A DNA stretch of 64,000 nucleotides from Dryomyza anilis (GCA_951804985.1 OX638131.1:107094464-107158463); one strand, 5' to 3'; counted from the stretch's first letter, positions 34,955 through 47,647 are shown. Program-made: numbers and translations. Notes: generated by a model from the sequence alone, not told the origin.

Positions 34955-37190
34955 TATATAAATCGGTATTTACCAAAGATTCACTATTTGAAATTTATTC
35001 CAAATTGATTCAGAAGTTACAGAGTTGAACAAATTATCGCTCCCAAGTGATGTAATTCGGAACTAACATAAACTAAAACCGGCTTACTTAAGAGTCTCTG
35101 TACAAAATTTCATCCAGATCTGATCTGATCTTACAAAGACATGGATTTAGGACCTTATCGATTCGAAAATTTGTACTTTACACCGAATGACTTTTATAAA
35201 TTTGGTCTAGAACGGTTCAGAGGTTAATCATAATTTACTGCCGAGAGGTAGCGTAGTATAGAAAAATGTTTTCTATGAAAAGTTGTTGTTAGCCCCAGCT
35301 CAGACCTGAACATGGGACCTTTCGGCTCGCATTCCGATGCACTAACATCAATGAAGCTACAATTCAGAGGCTACAGAGTGGTAAAAATTAGTGTCCTTCA
35401 AGACCCTAACGATTCAGTGGTCAAAATTTTAATAAAATTAGATCAGAAGCGTAGAAGCAATACTTTCTATTACATTGCATTACATTTCAATACTTTATGT
35501 AATATTACATTATCATTTTAACGAAGGGCTTGCATTAAAAAAAAATAATATTGTGTGTTGACGAAATTACCCAAATTATAGACAGTTTAATTTTTGACAT
35601 AATTTTCCATTTTTTTTTGGTTAACTAAAATTGTTGCATTTAAATTTTGTAATTTAAAACTTTTTATTTCATAGTCATAAAAAGTTATATTTTTGTAAAA
35701 CAAAATCTTAAATTATTTTTATATTCCATTAAAAACCTTTTAGCCAAATGCATGGCTTATGTTTTGTCCAGCACATTTCGCGGTTTATAAATGTGTCTAG
35801 ACTAAATGCTTAATGTGCGGCTTAAAAAATATATACGCCAGCTGGCCATTACTTTGGACATACTTTCAAAAGCCAATGAAGCGAAAGTTTGACAGCGATT
35901 ATTCTATTTGACGTTATGTGAAAGTCTAAAAATGGCTATAACAGTAAATCTAAAAAACGAAACATGATATTTTAAGTGCGGTTAATAAATGAAATATATA
36001 ACAATTGTTCAAAACTTAAAAAGGTTTTATAATTAAAAATTTAATTATAGACAGTTTAAAAACATATTTAGTATAACACAGCATATTCAGATATGGTATT
36101 TTAATTATATATTAATCGAATAAGTTTATTGCTTTTCTAAATTTTGATTTTCTAATACGAAATAATTATATTTCAATGCAATTCAATACGTTAAATTTTT
36201 TGTAGTGTATTGTATTCAATTTTTATTCTCGAATATTTGAATTTCAATGAAATGTAAATTTTTAAATATGTTGAAAATGAATATTTAAAAAAAATATAAA
36301 ATAAATATGAAACCAAAATGATTATTCTGCCATGATTATTTTATTTTAAAATTTATTGAACAATCAAAAACATAGCAATCAACATTTGCCATTAACTGCA
36401 ATGTGAATTTGATCTTTTATATTCACTTATAAAATGCTGCTTACAAAAATCTATTCTATTGGAAATTGCAAAGAAAATAAACGAAACAAAAAAAAAAAAC
36501 AATGTAAATAAAATTAAAATTAATTAAAAACTGTATTGAAAAGCATTGCCAAAATTGCTCTTAGCCATTTTCATTTGCAGCACACATCAATAGTCAAGAT
36601 TTTATGCGAAATGTGCTGAATTTTATTTTTAATACTTCAATTTTCAACTTGACTGCGTAAAGCAATATTTTACGTTCTGACTTCAACATAACTTTCTATA
36701 ATAATCAATATTCTTCACCATTGTTTTAAATAAAAATAATAAAAAACCAGACGTTTCAAATTATTGCAAAACATTTCATAATTTGATTTTGTACAACCTT
36801 CAATTATTTATGATATAGTTCATATATTACATGATATATATTAAATGGTTGATATTAAAAATAAATTATTTATAGATATTTTATAGATATTTTTCTTGGC
36901 TTTTTGTCAAGAGTAACAAAATGAGAAATATTCATATTATTGAATATCAAAAATATATTTAAATTTCAGGAATGCATTAGTGCAAGGCGAAAGTTTATTG
37001 ACCTATGTATTAGCAAAATGTATATCTTTAAATATACTAAAAAATGTATGTATATGTATATAATACATATGGAATAACTAGACAACTTTTTTTTTATTTT
37101 TTTTTAAATTTTTATTCAAATTATTACTCATTTAAGACTAGACTATTTATATATACTGATCTATTTTTTAATATGACATTTTTTATTACT
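34955..37190. other. Ordinary AT-rich intron
   Basis: No exon is supported. 35000-35420 is more complex and includes a weak tRNA-like patch on the minus strand at about 35289-35352. 35730-35960 is another more complex patch. The rest is AT-rich with no structure I can name. Confidence 0.5.
35289..35352 (-). repeat. Possible decayed tRNA-derived SINE remnant
   Basis: Read on the minus strand, TTAGTGCATCGGAATGCGAG resembles an anticodon-arm region and TGTTCAGGTCT resembles a degenerate B box. Spacing is roughly tRNA-like. There is no intact cloverleaf, poly-A tail or target duplication, so this is a weak call. Confidence 0.25.
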
Positions 37191-39000
37191 TATATTAATG
37201 TATTTTTATAAATTTTTTGTACTCATTTTGAGTACTCATTTTTAGTACTCATTTTTAGTACTCATTTTTAGTACTCATTTTGTTTTAGTACTCATTTGCA
37301 GAACTTATTTTCGAACTCATTTTCAGTACTCATTTTTGTACTCATTACAGCACTCCTTTTGTACTTATTATCTTTATTAATTTTAATTTTTAGTACTCAT
37401 TTTAGTACTCATTTCTAGAACTCATTGGAGTACTGTAAATAGAGTATTGTAAATGAGTACAAAAAATGAATACTGAAATTTTTTGTACTCATTTACAGTA
37501 CTCTATTTACAATACTCCATTTGAAGTACTCATTTGAAGTACTCATTTTTAGTACTCATTTCAAGTAGTTTTTTTTTATTTTTTTTTAAGTAATTGTTAG
37601 TACTTTTTTTATTTATTTTTTTTAAAACTAATTTTTAGTAATAATAAGTACTCATTTTGTTTGTACTTAATAAAAATAAAATTTAGTAGAAATAGTCCTC
37701 ATTTAAATTATTCATATTTAGTACTCATTTTAAGTATTCATTTTTAGTACTCAGCACTTATTTTTAATACTCATTTTAAGTACTTATTTTTAGTACTCAG
37801 TTTTAGTACTAATTTTTGTAAACATTTTTAAAACTCCTTTTTGGTGCGAAATTTAGTTCTAGTATTTAATACCAATTTTTGGTATTCATTTTTAATCCTA
37901 TTCAAAATTCTCATCTTTAGTAGGTATTCATTTTATTACTCGTACTTAATATTACTTTATTCTTATTACTTTATTCTTATTACAGTATTCTTTATACTAT
38001 TTTTTGGTACTAATTCAGTGCTCATTTTTAGTACTAATTTTAGTACTCATTTTTAATACTTACTTTCGAACTCATTTTCAGTACTAACTTTTGTACTCAT
38101 TTTAAGTACTCATTTTAAATACTCATTTACAGTACTCCTTTTGTACTCATTATTTTAATTATTTTTATTTTTTAGTACTCTTTTTAGAACTCATTTTCAG
38201 TACTCATTTTGTGTACTCATTTGAAGTACTCATATTAAGTACTCATTTAAAGTACTCCATTTAAAGTATTAATTTAAAGTACTCATTTTTAGTACTCATT
38301 TCAAGTACTTTTTTTATATATTTTTTTTTAAACTAATTTTATTTACAGTACTCATTAAGTATTCATTTTAAGTACTCATTTACAGTACTGCATTTAATGT
38401 ATTAATTTAAAGTACTCATTTTTAGTACTCATTTCAAGTACTTTTTTTATATATTTTTTTTTAACAAATTTTATTTACCGTTCTCATTAAGTACTCATTT
38501 TAAGTACTCATTTACAGTACTCCATTTAAAGTATTAATTCAAAGTACTCATTTTTAGTACTCATTTCAAGTACTTTTTTTTATATATTTTTTTCAAACTA
38601 ATTTTATTTACAGTACTCCATTTAAAGTACTCATTTAAACTACTAATTTTTAGTACTCATTTCAAGTACTTTTATATATCATTTTTTTTAAACTAATTTT
38701 ATTCTTCATTCTATTACTTTATTCTTAATACTATTTTTTCGTACTAATTCAGTGCTCATTTTTAGCACTAATTTTTAAAGCTTTGTTTTTTTTAGTACGA
38801 AAATTTGTTTTTCTCAATTTTTATTATTTATAATTTTGGTGATCTACTATATTTTAGTATAACAACAACTACACGTTTTTGAGAACTTTGATTAGTACTT
38901 GTTGTCGTACAAGAGTTAGTACTCATTTTAGTACCAATTGTTAAAGCATTTTTTGATTTTTATTTTAAACTTATTGTACTTTTATTTATTGTGTTATTGG
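37191..39000. repeat. Tandem repeat AGTACTCATTTTT (12-15 bp units)
   Basis: Units AGTACTCATTTTT and AGTACTCATTTTA run from 37210 to about 38960. They include three larger repeats near 38320-38660 (TACTTTTTTTATATATTTTT, AACTAATTTTATTTACAGTA) about 120 bp apart. An inverted patch lies at 37425-37500 (AATGAGTACAAAAAATGA). The array ends about 80 bp before the acceptor of the TM4 exon. Confidence 0.9.
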
Positions 39001-39077
39001 AAAACACATTTAAAGTACTTTTTATAAGCAGCAGAAAATAATTTAATAATTTAATTTTGTGTATTCATTATTTTCAG

Positions 39078-39278
39078 ATGGTCATACTAACCGTCTGGAT
39101 AACGTCCGCCGTCTATTCGACACCAAAGTTTGTCTTTAGCAAGACAATTAAAAACATTCACACGGAGGATGGACAGGAGGAGGAGATCTGCGTGTTGGAT
39201 CGCAAAATGTACAATTCAAAATTGCTGGATATGATTAACTTTGTGCTGCTCTATGCGATACCACTGCTGGTGATGATG
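39078..39278 (+). CDS. TrissinR: Trissin receptor exon: TM4, second extracellular loop, first part of TM5
   Basis: 201-bp exon (67 whole codons, phase 0 at both ends) between ATTTTCAG and GTGAGT. TM4 is MVILTVWITSAVYSTPKFVF with the conserved Trp and the Pro near its outer end. The acidic loop 2 (EDGQEEEICVLDR) holds the Cys expected to pair with the Cys of GEFLC in the previous exon. LLDMINFVLLYAIPLLVMM begins TM5 with its conserved Pro. The first codon is ATG, but this is an internal exon, not a start: the acceptor and the TM order require joining to 26731. The next intron is only about 105 bp. Among what I recall of Drosophila TrissinR, the stretch TPKFVFSKTIKNIHT is especially characteristic. 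Confidence 0.87.
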
Positions 39279-39383
39279 GTGAGTGAATTGGGGATTTAAA
39301 AAAAATGTATATATACTTCGAAAGAATTCTTTTATTTTTGTTTTGTGACATTTTCGTTTATATCTTTTGATTCCGTTTTATAG
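39279..39383 (+). other. Short intron splitting TM5
   Basis: 105-bp intron from GTGAGT to TTTTATAG. It is the only compact intron of this gene in the window and holds no repeat. Confidence 0.85.
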
Positions 39384-39674
39384 ATTCTCTACAGCAAAAT
39401 AGCGGTCACTTTGTGGCGTAGCTCTCGCGGCTGGTCGCATCACATTGCCCAGCAGCAGGATAATAGCGGCATGGGTATGCACAACAGTATGTATCACGCA
39501 CACCATCACACGCACACACACACGCACACGCACCCGCATCCGCACAACCAACAGCCGCAGCAACTGCAGGCGGCACCATCTACGCCGATTTTGAGCAACT
39601 CGTCTGGGTCTTCGTTGTCGCGAAAACAGAGCAGCAAATACGAAAAGCGCGCCGTCAGCATTACCGAGAGTCAA
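39384..39674 (+). CDS. TrissinR: Trissin receptor exon: end of TM5 and first part of the third intracellular loop
   Basis: 291-bp exon (97 codons, phase 0 both ends) from TTTATAG to AGTCAA/GTGAGT. ILYSKIAVTLWRSSRG is the cytosolic end of TM5 with the usual basic stretch. The long third intracellular loop follows: a Met/His-rich part (MHNSMYHAHHH, then alternating HTHTHTHTHPHPH encoded by CAC/CGC-type codons), a Gln/Pro patch (NQQPQQLQ), a Ser-rich stretch (LSNSSGSSLSRKQSSKYEKR) and VSITESQ. The basic-serine motifs RKQSS and KRAVS are plausible kinase sites, which is inference. The His run is coded by a CA-rich microsatellite and is likely to vary in length among strains and species. The exon is far more GC-rich than the introns around it. 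Confidence 0.87.
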
Positions 39675-39879
39675 GTGAGTTGAATGTGTATTGTACTCAG
39701 TGTATTATTTGAATGGCTTTGTGTGTTTGAATGTGTGTGAGAGGAAATGCAAAAGGAAATGGTTAAAGTTTTTATTTAAATTCTTTTTTTTTTCAATTAT
39801 TTAAAAGTTTATTAAAACTTTTTATTATTTTTATTTTACATTATAGTACAGAATTTTAAATATTAATTATTAGTAGGAG
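39675..39879. other. Start of the 20-kb intron
   Basis: Donor GTGAGT, a TG-rich patch and AT-rich sequence leading into the GTACTAA repeat. Confidence 0.6.
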
Positions 39880-41800
39880 TTTTTAGTACATAATTTAATT
39901 TTAAATTTTACTCATTTAGAGTAATTAATTTTATAGCCAATTTTGAGTAATTATTTTATGTACTAATTTAGTACTAATTTTAAGTACTAATTTCTAGTAC
40001 TAATTTTAAGTACTAATTTTAAGTACTAATTTTGAGTACTAAGTTTGAGTAGTACTTTTCACAATTAATTTTTAGTTATAATTTTTAGTACTTATTTTAA
40101 GTAACAAATTTTAGTACTAATTTTTATTTATATTAGTTATAATTTTTAGTACTTATTTTTTATACTAATTTTTAGTACTAGTTTTTAGTATAATTTTTGT
40201 ACTAATTTTAATAACAAATTTGAGTACTAATTTTAGTACACATTTTTAGTACTAATTTTAGTACACATTTTTAGTACTAATTGTAAGTACTCATTTTAAT
40301 TACTAACTTTTAATTATTCACATTTACTCACAATTACTCATTTTAATTCTCATTTTTAGTAGTAACTATACTAAGTACTAATTTTTAGTACTAATTTTGT
40401 GTACTACATTTTACAATTAATTTTTAGTTATAATTTTTATTACTTATTTTAAGTAATAAATTTTAGTACTAATTTTTATTTGTTTTAGTTCTAATTTTTA
40501 GTACTTATTTTTAATACTAATTTTTAGTACAAGTTTTTAGTACAATTTTTGCACTAATTTTAATAACAAATTTGAGTACTAATTTTAGTACACATTTTTA
40601 GTACTAATTGTAAGTACTCATTTTGAGTACTAACTTTTAATTATTCACATTTACTCACAATTACTCATTTTAATTCTCATTTTTAGTAGTAACTATACTA
40701 AGTACTAATTTTTAGTACTAATTTTGAGTACTACATTTTACAATTAATTTTTAGTTATAATTTTTATTACTTATTTTAAGTAATAAATTTTAGTACTAAT
40801 TTTTATTTGTTTTAGTTCTAATTTTTAGTACTTATTTTTAATACTAATTTTTAGTACTAGTTTTTAGTACAATTTTTGCCCTAATTTTAATAACAAATTT
40901 GAGAACTAATTTTAGTACACATTTTTAGTACTAATTGTAAGTACTCATTTTGAGTACTAACTTTTAATTATTCACATTTACTCACAATTACTCATTTTAA
41001 TTCTCATTTTTAGTAGTAACTATACTAAGTACTAATTTTTAGTACTAATTTTGTGTACTACATTTTACAATTAATTTTTAGTTATAATTTTTATTACTTA
41101 TTTTAAGTAATAAATTTTAGTACTAATTTTTATTTGTTTTAGTTCTAATTTTTAGTACTTATTTTTAATACTAATTTTTAGTACTAGTTTTTAGTACAAT
41201 TTTTGCCCTAATTTTAATAACAAATTTGAGAACTAATTTTAGTACACATTTTTAGTACTAATTGTAAGTACTCATTTTGAGTACTAACTTTTAATAACTC
41301 ACATTTACTCACAATTATTCATTTGAATTCTCATTTTTAATAGTAATTATTTTAAGTACTAATTTTGAGTACTAATTTTAAGTATTAATTTTTAATACTA
41401 ACTTTTAGTGCTAAGTTTGATTACTACTTTTCACAATTAATTTTTAGTTATAATTTTTTGTACTTATATTAAGTAATAAATTTTAGTACTAATTTTTATT
41501 TTTCTTTAGTTCTAATTTTTAGTACTAATTTTTGATACTAATTTTTAGTACTAGTTTTTAGTACAATTTTTATACTAATTTTAATAACAAATTTGAGTAC
41601 ACATTTTTAGTACTAATTGTAAGTACTAACTTTTAGTACTAAGTTTTAATTGCTCATATTTACTCACAATTACTCATTTGAATTCTGATTTTTAATATTC
41701 GTTATCGGTACTAATTTTTTGTTCTCAGATTTGATAATAATTTTTACTACTTATTTTTAGTACTAACTTTAAGTTCTAATTTTTAGTACACATTTTCAAG
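39880..41800. repeat. GTACTAATTTTTA repeat with a 327-bp higher-order period
   Basis: Units of AGTACTAATTTTT and AGTACTTATTTTA (12-14 bp) fill the region. AGTAACTATACTAAGTACTA occurs at 40361, 40688 and 41015, exactly 327 bp apart, with the intervening sequence almost identical. At least three higher-order copies are therefore present (about 40050-41340), with a more diverged fourth. Confidence 0.93.
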
Positions 41801-42949
41801 AAATATCTTTAATGCATTACAACTTTGTTGTTTATTAAAAATATTTAGCTGTTTTTTACATCAAAAATTAAAAAAAAATATATCAACAAAAGTAATAACG
41901 TACAGAATATGACACAATCGTCGGCATATTCAAGTCGCTAATATTTCTCAAAGGTTTTGCCAACTTAATCTATCCTGAGATAAGTAGTTTTACCTTTCAC
42001 TACCAACTCTTGAGTTCAGTCGACTTGAAGGTCTTTGAATAAAGTGACAACAAAGAAGACGCAAATATAATGTTTGTAAAGAAAAACGTAGAAGAAAAAA
42101 AATATAACAGAAATAAAAATTGGCTTCGTTACACTTTAAAGGTTCGACCTTCCTCTGCACCGTATGTGTGTTTCCGTTTCCGGTTGTACGGTCTCTCTTT
42201 AAAGTGTCAACGATGCACGGAAACGAAGCAGAAAAACAAACGTCAGACCGAAAGGCACCCGACTGATATAATCTACTCATGGATGTAAAGACTACCTTTT
42301 GATGTTGTGAAAAAAAAAAAATAGAAAAAAAAATAGTTTTTCTATCTTTTGCCAGGATTATTTAGACACCTGCTGCTAACATATGTCAGTCGGTTGTATT
42401 AGTAGTTCTTGCCGTCTACTTTAGCCGCTGTCAATTGACACTTGACTTGTGTCAAGTTTGCCAACTGCAAGTGCACGAAAACATCTTTGACAGTTGGCAA
42501 CACTTGCACTAGTCGCTGAAGCAGCTTGAGATCTAACTTGTATTATCCACCAGCTGCACGTGATTCAATTAGTGACAGAAACGAGAAATGATACTGCGAT
42601 GTGTCGAGCATGATTTTACTTTAAATTTACAAAAATTTAAAATAAAACTAAAAACTTTTTTAATTTTTTTTTTTGTTTTAAAAAAATAAAAAAATTGAAA
42701 ATGTGTTTAAAAAATAGTAAAAATTTTATCTGCACTATAAACACATTTAGCGAAATATTTATTTTAAAATAATTGAATAAAATAATAAAAATATAATAAA
42801 TGTTTTTGCGAAAAATTGCACTATTCTTATGTAAATTAAAAAAAAAAGTTTTTGTCATCTCATAATTTTAAAATAAATATATTTTTAAATTAAAAAAAAG
42901 AACTAATTACTAAAATTAGTTTTAATTTTTAAAATAATTATTTACACGG
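41801..42949. other. Intron with a more complex island, then AT-rich
   Basis: 41920-42600 is less AT-rich and includes a possible inverted repeat of Tc1-like or unknown origin (ACTTTAAAGGTTCGACC near 42132; TCTTTAAAGTGTCAACGATG near 42197). It also holds CAAGTTTGCCAACTGCAAGT (42456) against GACAGTTGGCAACACTTGCA (42489), a local inverted repeat. No exon. 42600-42949 is AT-rich. Confidence 0.45.
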
Positions 42950-45056
42950 AGAAAATGGTTTACGGATGATTTATGAATAAGATGTTCATAAAACATATAT
43001 TTTTCAGATTTCTTATTTATGAGTTATATTCATAAATTATGTATAATACTAAAAAAAAATACAAAAATCATGCATAAAGAACTGTAAATTACTATGTATT
43101 TATTATGAATATTATTCATCAATTTTACAAATTTTATTATTAATCATAAAGATCAAAAGATCAAAAAGTATTTATCAAAATACGTCAAATTTTAAAATAA
43201 TTATTTACACGGTGAAAATTGTTTATGGATGATTTATGAATAAGCTGTTCATAAAACATATATTTATCTAATTTTCTTATTTATGAGTTATATTCATTAC
43301 TCATTTTATCAAATTATGTATAATACTAAAAAAATTGCAAATAACTTGCATAAACTTCTGTAAAGACTATGCATTTATTATGAATAGAATTTATCACTTT
43401 TACAAATTTTATTATCAATCATAACCGGCGAAATTATGAATATTTATTTATTCATCACTTGTGTTTCTTATTATATATTAATTTTCTTAATGCGCAATTC
43501 ACGCCAGTTTTGACCAACCGCATCGTATTAGCAGTGTAAAGTATTTTTAAGTAAGTGAATAAATTAAAAAATAATTTAATGAAAATAAATGTGAAATTTA
43601 ACAGACAAATAAATTGAAGTGATGTATTTTTCCATTCACCTTTTGATGTACATTTAATTCGTAATGTTCCTTGCCCTTTGACTTATTATATTTTCAAATG
43701 CGATAATTTTCACTATGTTCCGCATAATTTGGATATATTTTCCATCTGCTACGGCTAATTGGCACAATGTATGATATTTTAATCATGAATTATGAATAAT
43801 AAATCATAAAATCTATTTCAGAACCTATACCAATTACTTATGATTTATGAGTGTATTATACATTAAACATAAGTAATTGGCACAATGTATAATATAATTT
43901 TATAATATAATATAATTTTACGCATAATTTTATTCAATTAATCATAATAATTGGTATTTACTATAATCATATCGTCCCTGTCATGACAAAGGGGCGAATG
44001 TGCATTTTTAAAAATTTTGGGAAATCAAATTTTAAAGTTTGAAGAGCTTTAAAAATTAGCAAAATTAATATGTTTTTCAATTTTTTTATTTTGGTTAATT
44101 TGTTAATTATTATAACGTATGTAAAATATCTTTAGATTTGGACAACCTACTGAATTATAAATACGGATTTTGTGAGACTATATCCTCATCAAAACGCAAA
44201 TATTTTTGTTTTATATGCTGTAACTTTTTATTAGCGCAAGATAAAATAGTAATGTGAAGGCAATATTTGTTTGATTTTAAAGCACCTATCTATTGACATC
44301 AGTAATTAAAATTATTCTGTCAAACATTAATTTGCCTTTTGTTATATGTTTGGAAAAATATTTTTAAATAATGATGCCAATCGATAAGTGCTTTAAAAAC
44401 AAATAATTAATACCTCTACACCACTGTTTTATCTTGCACCAATAAGAAATTATAGCAAAGAAACGCAGAAATAGGAAAATCGAAAATCTTGTCATGCCAA
44501 AAGGGCGAATATTTTCGTTTTTTTATTATAACTCTTTAATGGTACAAGATAAAATAGTAATTAAAAGTTATTATTTGTTTGTTTTTAAAACAACTATCGA
44601 TCTGCATCATTAATTAAAAATATTTTGTCAAACATTAATTTGCAATTTGGTATTTACAGGAAAAAATGTTTGTCAAAATATTTTTAATTAATGATGCCGA
44701 TCGATAGGTGCTTTAAAAACAAACAATAAAAGCTTTTACACCACTATTTTATCTTATACCAATAAAAAGTTATGGCGAAAAAACGAAAAGATTCGCCCTT
44801 TTGGCATGACAAGATTTCAATTTTTCAAATTCGTTCTTTTGGTTTTGTGTTTTGTGGCTAGAAATATCAAACAAAATGACACGCGATTTTGGCACAGCAT
44901 ACTTGAGGATAAAGTACATTCAAAAATGTAAAAAAACGCAAATGGCAAAAATTGCACATTCACCCCTTTGGCATGATAATGACGATATATTATGAATAAA
45001 ACTCAAATTATAATGATTACTTATTGATTTATAAGATAATTTCTCTCCATGTAAAT
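42950..45056. mobile_element. Composite inverted-repeat element with duplicated left end
   Basis: The left end TTTA-CACGGAGAAAATGG (42950) and the right end, reverse complement TTTA-CATGGAGAGAAATT (45056), are TA-flanked inverted termini. The left terminus and about 100-200 bp after it are repeated 253 bp downstream (43203). The interior up to 43968 is rich in CATAAAT words. 43969-44988 is a separate inserted foldback element. No coding region is present. Confidence 0.6.
43969..44988. mobile_element. ATATCGTCAC foldback element, copy 1 (1020 bp)
   Basis: Termini ATATCGTCCCTGTCATGAC and reverse complement ATATCGTCATTATCATGCC, followed on both sides by AAAGGGG(C/T)GAATGTGCA. Inner subterminal repeats TTGTCATGCCAAAAGGGCGA occur in both orientations (44490, 44790), and the paired segments GGTACAAGATAAAATAGTAA / ACTATTTTATCTTATACCAA and AACTATCGATCTGCATCATT / ATGATGCCGATCGATAGGTG make most of the element self-complementary. 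If TA is the target, the termini would start TCGTCA. No open reading frame of note. Confidence 0.85.
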
Positions 45057-45599
45057 ATCTAAAAATTGTTTTTTTAACAAAATAGTATATATTTTTGAAA
45101 GATTTTTAGTAGACAAAGTTGGAGTTTGCCGAAAGAAAATGTTTGGCATTCTTCCGAAATATTTCTGGGAAGAACATAGCAGTCCTACATACAATTTTTA
45201 GCAGATTTAAGGCAGACAAAGACGGAGTTTGTCTGTTTTCTGCCTTTTCCAAAATATACCAGAATCTATCCATTGAAGTTTCTCAAATTTTGATAATAGC
45301 ACCGATGTAATTTTTTTTACACAAACTCCGTTTTTGTCTGCATACAATCTACAAAAATAGAAATACTTCTGAATCTTGAGCATGACCAAGCACATTTTTT
45401 GGCATTCTCCAAGAATATTTCTGACATATTTATGGCTAACTTATAGAAAATTATGGAAGCCACAGTAATTCAAATTATTGGCATTATTTGATGCCATGAC
45501 GTTAATTTATTCTAATTGCAATTTGTCCAACGCACAATTTTTTGACAACAACATTTCCCGTATAATATCTACCCGAAACTATTATTTCCCATGACATTT
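45057..45599. other. Intron with a small inverted repeat
   Basis: GCAGACAAAGACGGAGTTTG at 45211 and its reverse complement-like CACAAACTCCGTTTTTGTCTG at 45320 form an imperfect hairpin. TTGGCATTCTTCCGAAATAT (45145) resembles TTGGCATTCTCCAAGAATAT (45399). A small mobile relic is possible. Nothing coding. Confidence 0.4.
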
Positions 45600-46660
45600 G
45601 AACTATGGAAATTTTTCATTAGTTTGGTTCATTAGTTTAAGAGAACTCGAAAGGAGAACTTGAAAAACATTTTTATTCAACAAAAATTTAAGAAAAAATT
45701 CATTTCAAAAAATGGAAAAAAATCGAGAAAGTACGATGAAACACAAATTTTAATTTTTCAAAATTAGTTCACACTCTTTCGAAGAAATTCAGCTATAAAT
45801 GACAAAAATATATCGGTAACATTTGAGGATAAAAAAAAGTTATGTGAAAGCAAAATAATTGAGTGCTATACAAATAGGCATAAAAATAAAAAATAAAAAA
45901 TGTGAGCGGATCACGATTATTTTTTGAGCACCTATTCATAGATGATTGCTTGTAATTAATTTTAAATTTTATAACTTTATCTTTAATACTTAACGAGATA
46001 TGTGATCCTAAAAAGTAAACCCATATTTCGTAGTGGATGTAGTAGATTACGTTGACTAAATCGACTCATTTTCGAACTTTGAATTACTATTCTACTAAAA
46101 TATATTGAAAATAAATTTCACATCATTCGGAATAGCAGTTTTAAAGTTTATCGTGTATAGGCGGACAGACAGACGGTCATATCTAAATCGACTCGGAAAG
46201 TAATGTAGACCAAGAAAATATATACTTTTTCATACCAGTCACGCCTACTGAGAGGCGCTAAAATATCCTCACATATATTTTAAAACTTGTAAAGGGTATC
46301 AAATTATTATGCGATTTTGTTTAGTTAATACCCAATTGTAATGCTTTCACATGGTTTTTTCTGTTTTCAAAACGTATCCATAGATTTCTTTTATTTTTAC
46401 ATTATTTTCTTTAAAAATGTACAGGCTAATTTTGCAATATTACAAACTGTGCATTATCTTGCGTTTTCAATTTTTCGCTATTTTTTAAATTAATTTTTTA
46501 ATAAAATTTTGTTTGACAAAATTTACATTTTTCGAGTTCTTCTATAGAGTTTTCTTAAACTAGTAAACCAATTCCAAACTATTGTGAGAAATGTTTATTG
46601 AATATTTAATTATCTTTCATTCGATATAACAATTGAGTTTATGGGTTTTATTTAACGCGA
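45600..46660. mobile_element. Foldback repeat 'R', copy 1, with ACAG-type centre
   Basis: The left arm (about 45600-45920, for example TAGTTTAAGAGAACTCGAAA) and the right arm (about 46340-46660, reverse complement TAGTTTAAGAAAACTCTATA) are diverged inverted repeats. The centre holds GGATCACGATTATTTTTTGA, GATTACGTTGACTAAATCGA and the tail CGGACAGACAGACGGTCATA...TATATACTTTTTCATACCAG shared with 18881-19200. A second copy is at 50895-52800. Boundaries are approximate. Confidence 0.6.
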
Positions 46661-47369
46661 GATATTTACAAATATATGTGACCATCTTTTTGAAAGCTCA
46701 GTACAAAAGTTATTGCCCGAAATCTCGTAAACCTATCTGTAGAAAATTTTTTAATTCATATATTCAAATTCTGCGAGTCATTTCCAATAATACAAAAATA
46801 ATGGAATTTACTGCGAAAACATTTTTTCTCATTTTGTTGTGTAGTGTTATTGAGCAATTTTTCAAAACAGCTCAATTTATGACTTTTTGAAACATGTTGG
46901 CGTAAGGTGGGATATTTAAAAATTGTTGTCTGAGGTGAAGTCAAAACTGACTGCAATATAGCAATTTGAACATAACATAGCAACATTTCAGCAAAGTTAA
47001 ATTTTTTGCAAAACCCATTTTATTTTCAAAAGATATAAAATATGCAATCATTTAAAACATGCATTAATTAAAACTATAAATTTCGCAATTTTTGAAAGCA
47101 CTCTAAAAAAAACTTTCAAAAATATTTTTTTTCACTTCTTCTCGAAATGCAATAAAAAAGTATAAATTTGAGTATAACTATGGATGAAAAAGTTTATTTT
47201 ATATTAAGAAGCACTTGACAATTGTTTTTATTCTTCTAAGTGTAATTTCCCACATTACCCCATGTTCCACATTACCTTAGGTTTCTCTACTACATATTGC
47301 AATGTTTCCACTAATTGCTAAGATAAATCTGAATACTGATAATTATTTCCAGAAAATCTGAAACCAAGT
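46661..47369. other. Ordinary AT-rich intron
   Basis: No exon, RNA gene or defined repeat was seen. Confidence 0.5.
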
Positions 47370-47647
47370 CAATACTTCCCAATACAATTATTTTCCAAGA
47401 ATGTTCTTCTTAAGAAAATTCTTTATCCAGACAAGTCTTCTCATGCCAATTCTTAGTCAAGGTAACTTTATACCAAGACAATTCTTTGTTTAGTTCATTT
47501 TTCCCAAAGATAATTTTAAACCAAGCTAAAACTTCCCCAGACAATTCTTCTCAATACAATTATTCTCAAAAATAATTGAATGCAAAGACAATGTTGACAC
47601 AAAACAATCCTTTACAAGATAATAATTTGCCAAGAGAATTCTTTGTT
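47370..47647. repeat. Degenerate CAATTCTTCTC minisatellite, left part
   Basis: Irregular repeats of CCAGACAATTCTTCTCAA-like words, the reverse orientation of the array at 27701-28925. It is interrupted at 47648 by a foldback element and resumes briefly after 48510 (GAAAATAATTCTTCATAAAC). Confidence 0.55.
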
